Positions 5,076 to 5,208 of a stretch of 5,208 nt of DNA are shown here, in pieces (the stretch's first letter is position 1; each line of letters begins with the position of its first letter). The DNA is taken from positions 1 through 5,208 of the forward strand of contig JAFGPU010000070.1 of assembly GCA_016936035.1 (NCBI GenBank), given 5' to 3'. Under the pieces are notes generated by a model. It did not search any database and was not told the origin of the DNA. It saw only the letters and a program-made list of their open reading frames with translations. This DNA comes from Acidimicrobiales bacterium. GTDB lineage: Bacteria; Actinomycetota; Acidimicrobiia; Acidimicrobiales; VFJN01. The position numbers were made by a program, and so were the translations under genes.

Positions 5076-5208
5076 CGGCCTCGCTCCCGAACAGGCCCTG
5101 GGGACGCAGGGCGATCACCGCCAGCATGAGCACGAACGGGTAGATCTCGGCGTAGTCGGGGCTGAGGTAGCCGCCGCCGAGCTGCTGCACCAGGCCGATG
5201 GCCACGGC
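5062..5208 (-). CDS. livH: Branched-chain amino acid type ABC transporter permease LivH, C-terminal end only
   Basis: Only the last 48 codons are in the window; the frame is open at the right edge. The translation includes GGGYLSPDYAEIYPFVLMLA, then VIALRPQGLFG, and stops 8 residues later. The last hydrophobic helix followed by LRPQGLFG is the usual end of LivH-type permeases (BPD_transp_2), the partner of LivM. Placement directly before livM, with a 14-base overlap, fits the livHMGF order. The family usually has about 290-310 residues, so most of the protein lies beyond the window. The start, any substrate-binding protein gene and the operon promoter cannot be seen. Confidence 0.88.
   Translation of the reverse strand, partial: AVAIGLVQQLGGGYLSPDYAEIYPFVLMLAVIALRPQGLFGSEAGARL
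5084..5088 (-). promoter_or_regulatory. Ribosome binding site of livM inside livH
   Basis: The minus strand reads GGGAG, eight bases before the livM GTG and within the final codons of livH. It supports the GTG at 5075 as the start despite the 14-base overlap. Confidence 0.55.

Noticed and set aside
3993..5129. Plus-strand open frame (378 codons) opposite livM
   Set aside because: It is rich in His, Gln, Arg and Glu, as expected for the reverse complement of hydrophobic membrane helices, while livM has clear family motifs.
1..5208. CRISPR array, tRNA/rRNA gene, insertion sequence or phage/defence module
   Set aside because: I found no regularly spaced repeats, tRNA-like cloverleaf, terminal inverted repeats, transposase or integrase motifs on either strand. 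The window is covered by transport and housekeeping genes.

Overview
The window is very GC-rich, with codon third positions almost all G or C. Three of the five genes whose start lies in the window begin with GTG, and a fourth has a GTG option. With the character of the GluRS and the transporter proteins, this suggests a high-GC actinomycetote, possibly Acidimicrobiia-like. That placement is an inference from composition and protein style, not a measured assignment. All convincing genes lie on the minus strand and are transcribed from right to left.

The right-hand 60% (about 2475-5208) is the distal part of a branched-chain amino acid type (LIV-I/HAAT) ABC importer operon in the order livH (3' end only), livM, livG, livF. 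The junctions are very tight: livH and livM overlap by 14 bases, livM and livG overlap by 1 base (4 if the GTG start is used), and livG and livF are separated by a single base. This indicates one transcript with translational coupling. The two permeases would form the membrane channel and LivG and LivF the two different ATPases. The periplasmic-type binding protein that sets the substrate is not in the window, so the solute could be branched-chain amino acids or another amino acid, amide or urea-like compound.

After a leader region of 197 bases (2278-2474) with the lowest local GC in the window, a 302-residue coiled-coil protein (1368-2276) follows. Its helical core has the layout of PspA/IM30-type proteins. 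It lacks the usual N-terminal amphipathic helix and carries an acidic linker and a strongly basic low-complexity tail. Its leader can be drawn as a bulged hairpin just upstream of a good ribosome binding site. It also holds a possible 27-codon upstream reading frame with its own Shine-Dalgarno sequence.

The left quarter (1-1316) is gltX, glutamyl-tRNA synthetase, lacking only its last few dozen codons. It starts 51 bases after the coiled-coil gene and could share its transcript.

I see no mobile element, CRISPR array, tRNA, rRNA or defence system. The window is mainly housekeeping and transport. The parts most worth a second look are the coiled-coil protein and its leader.
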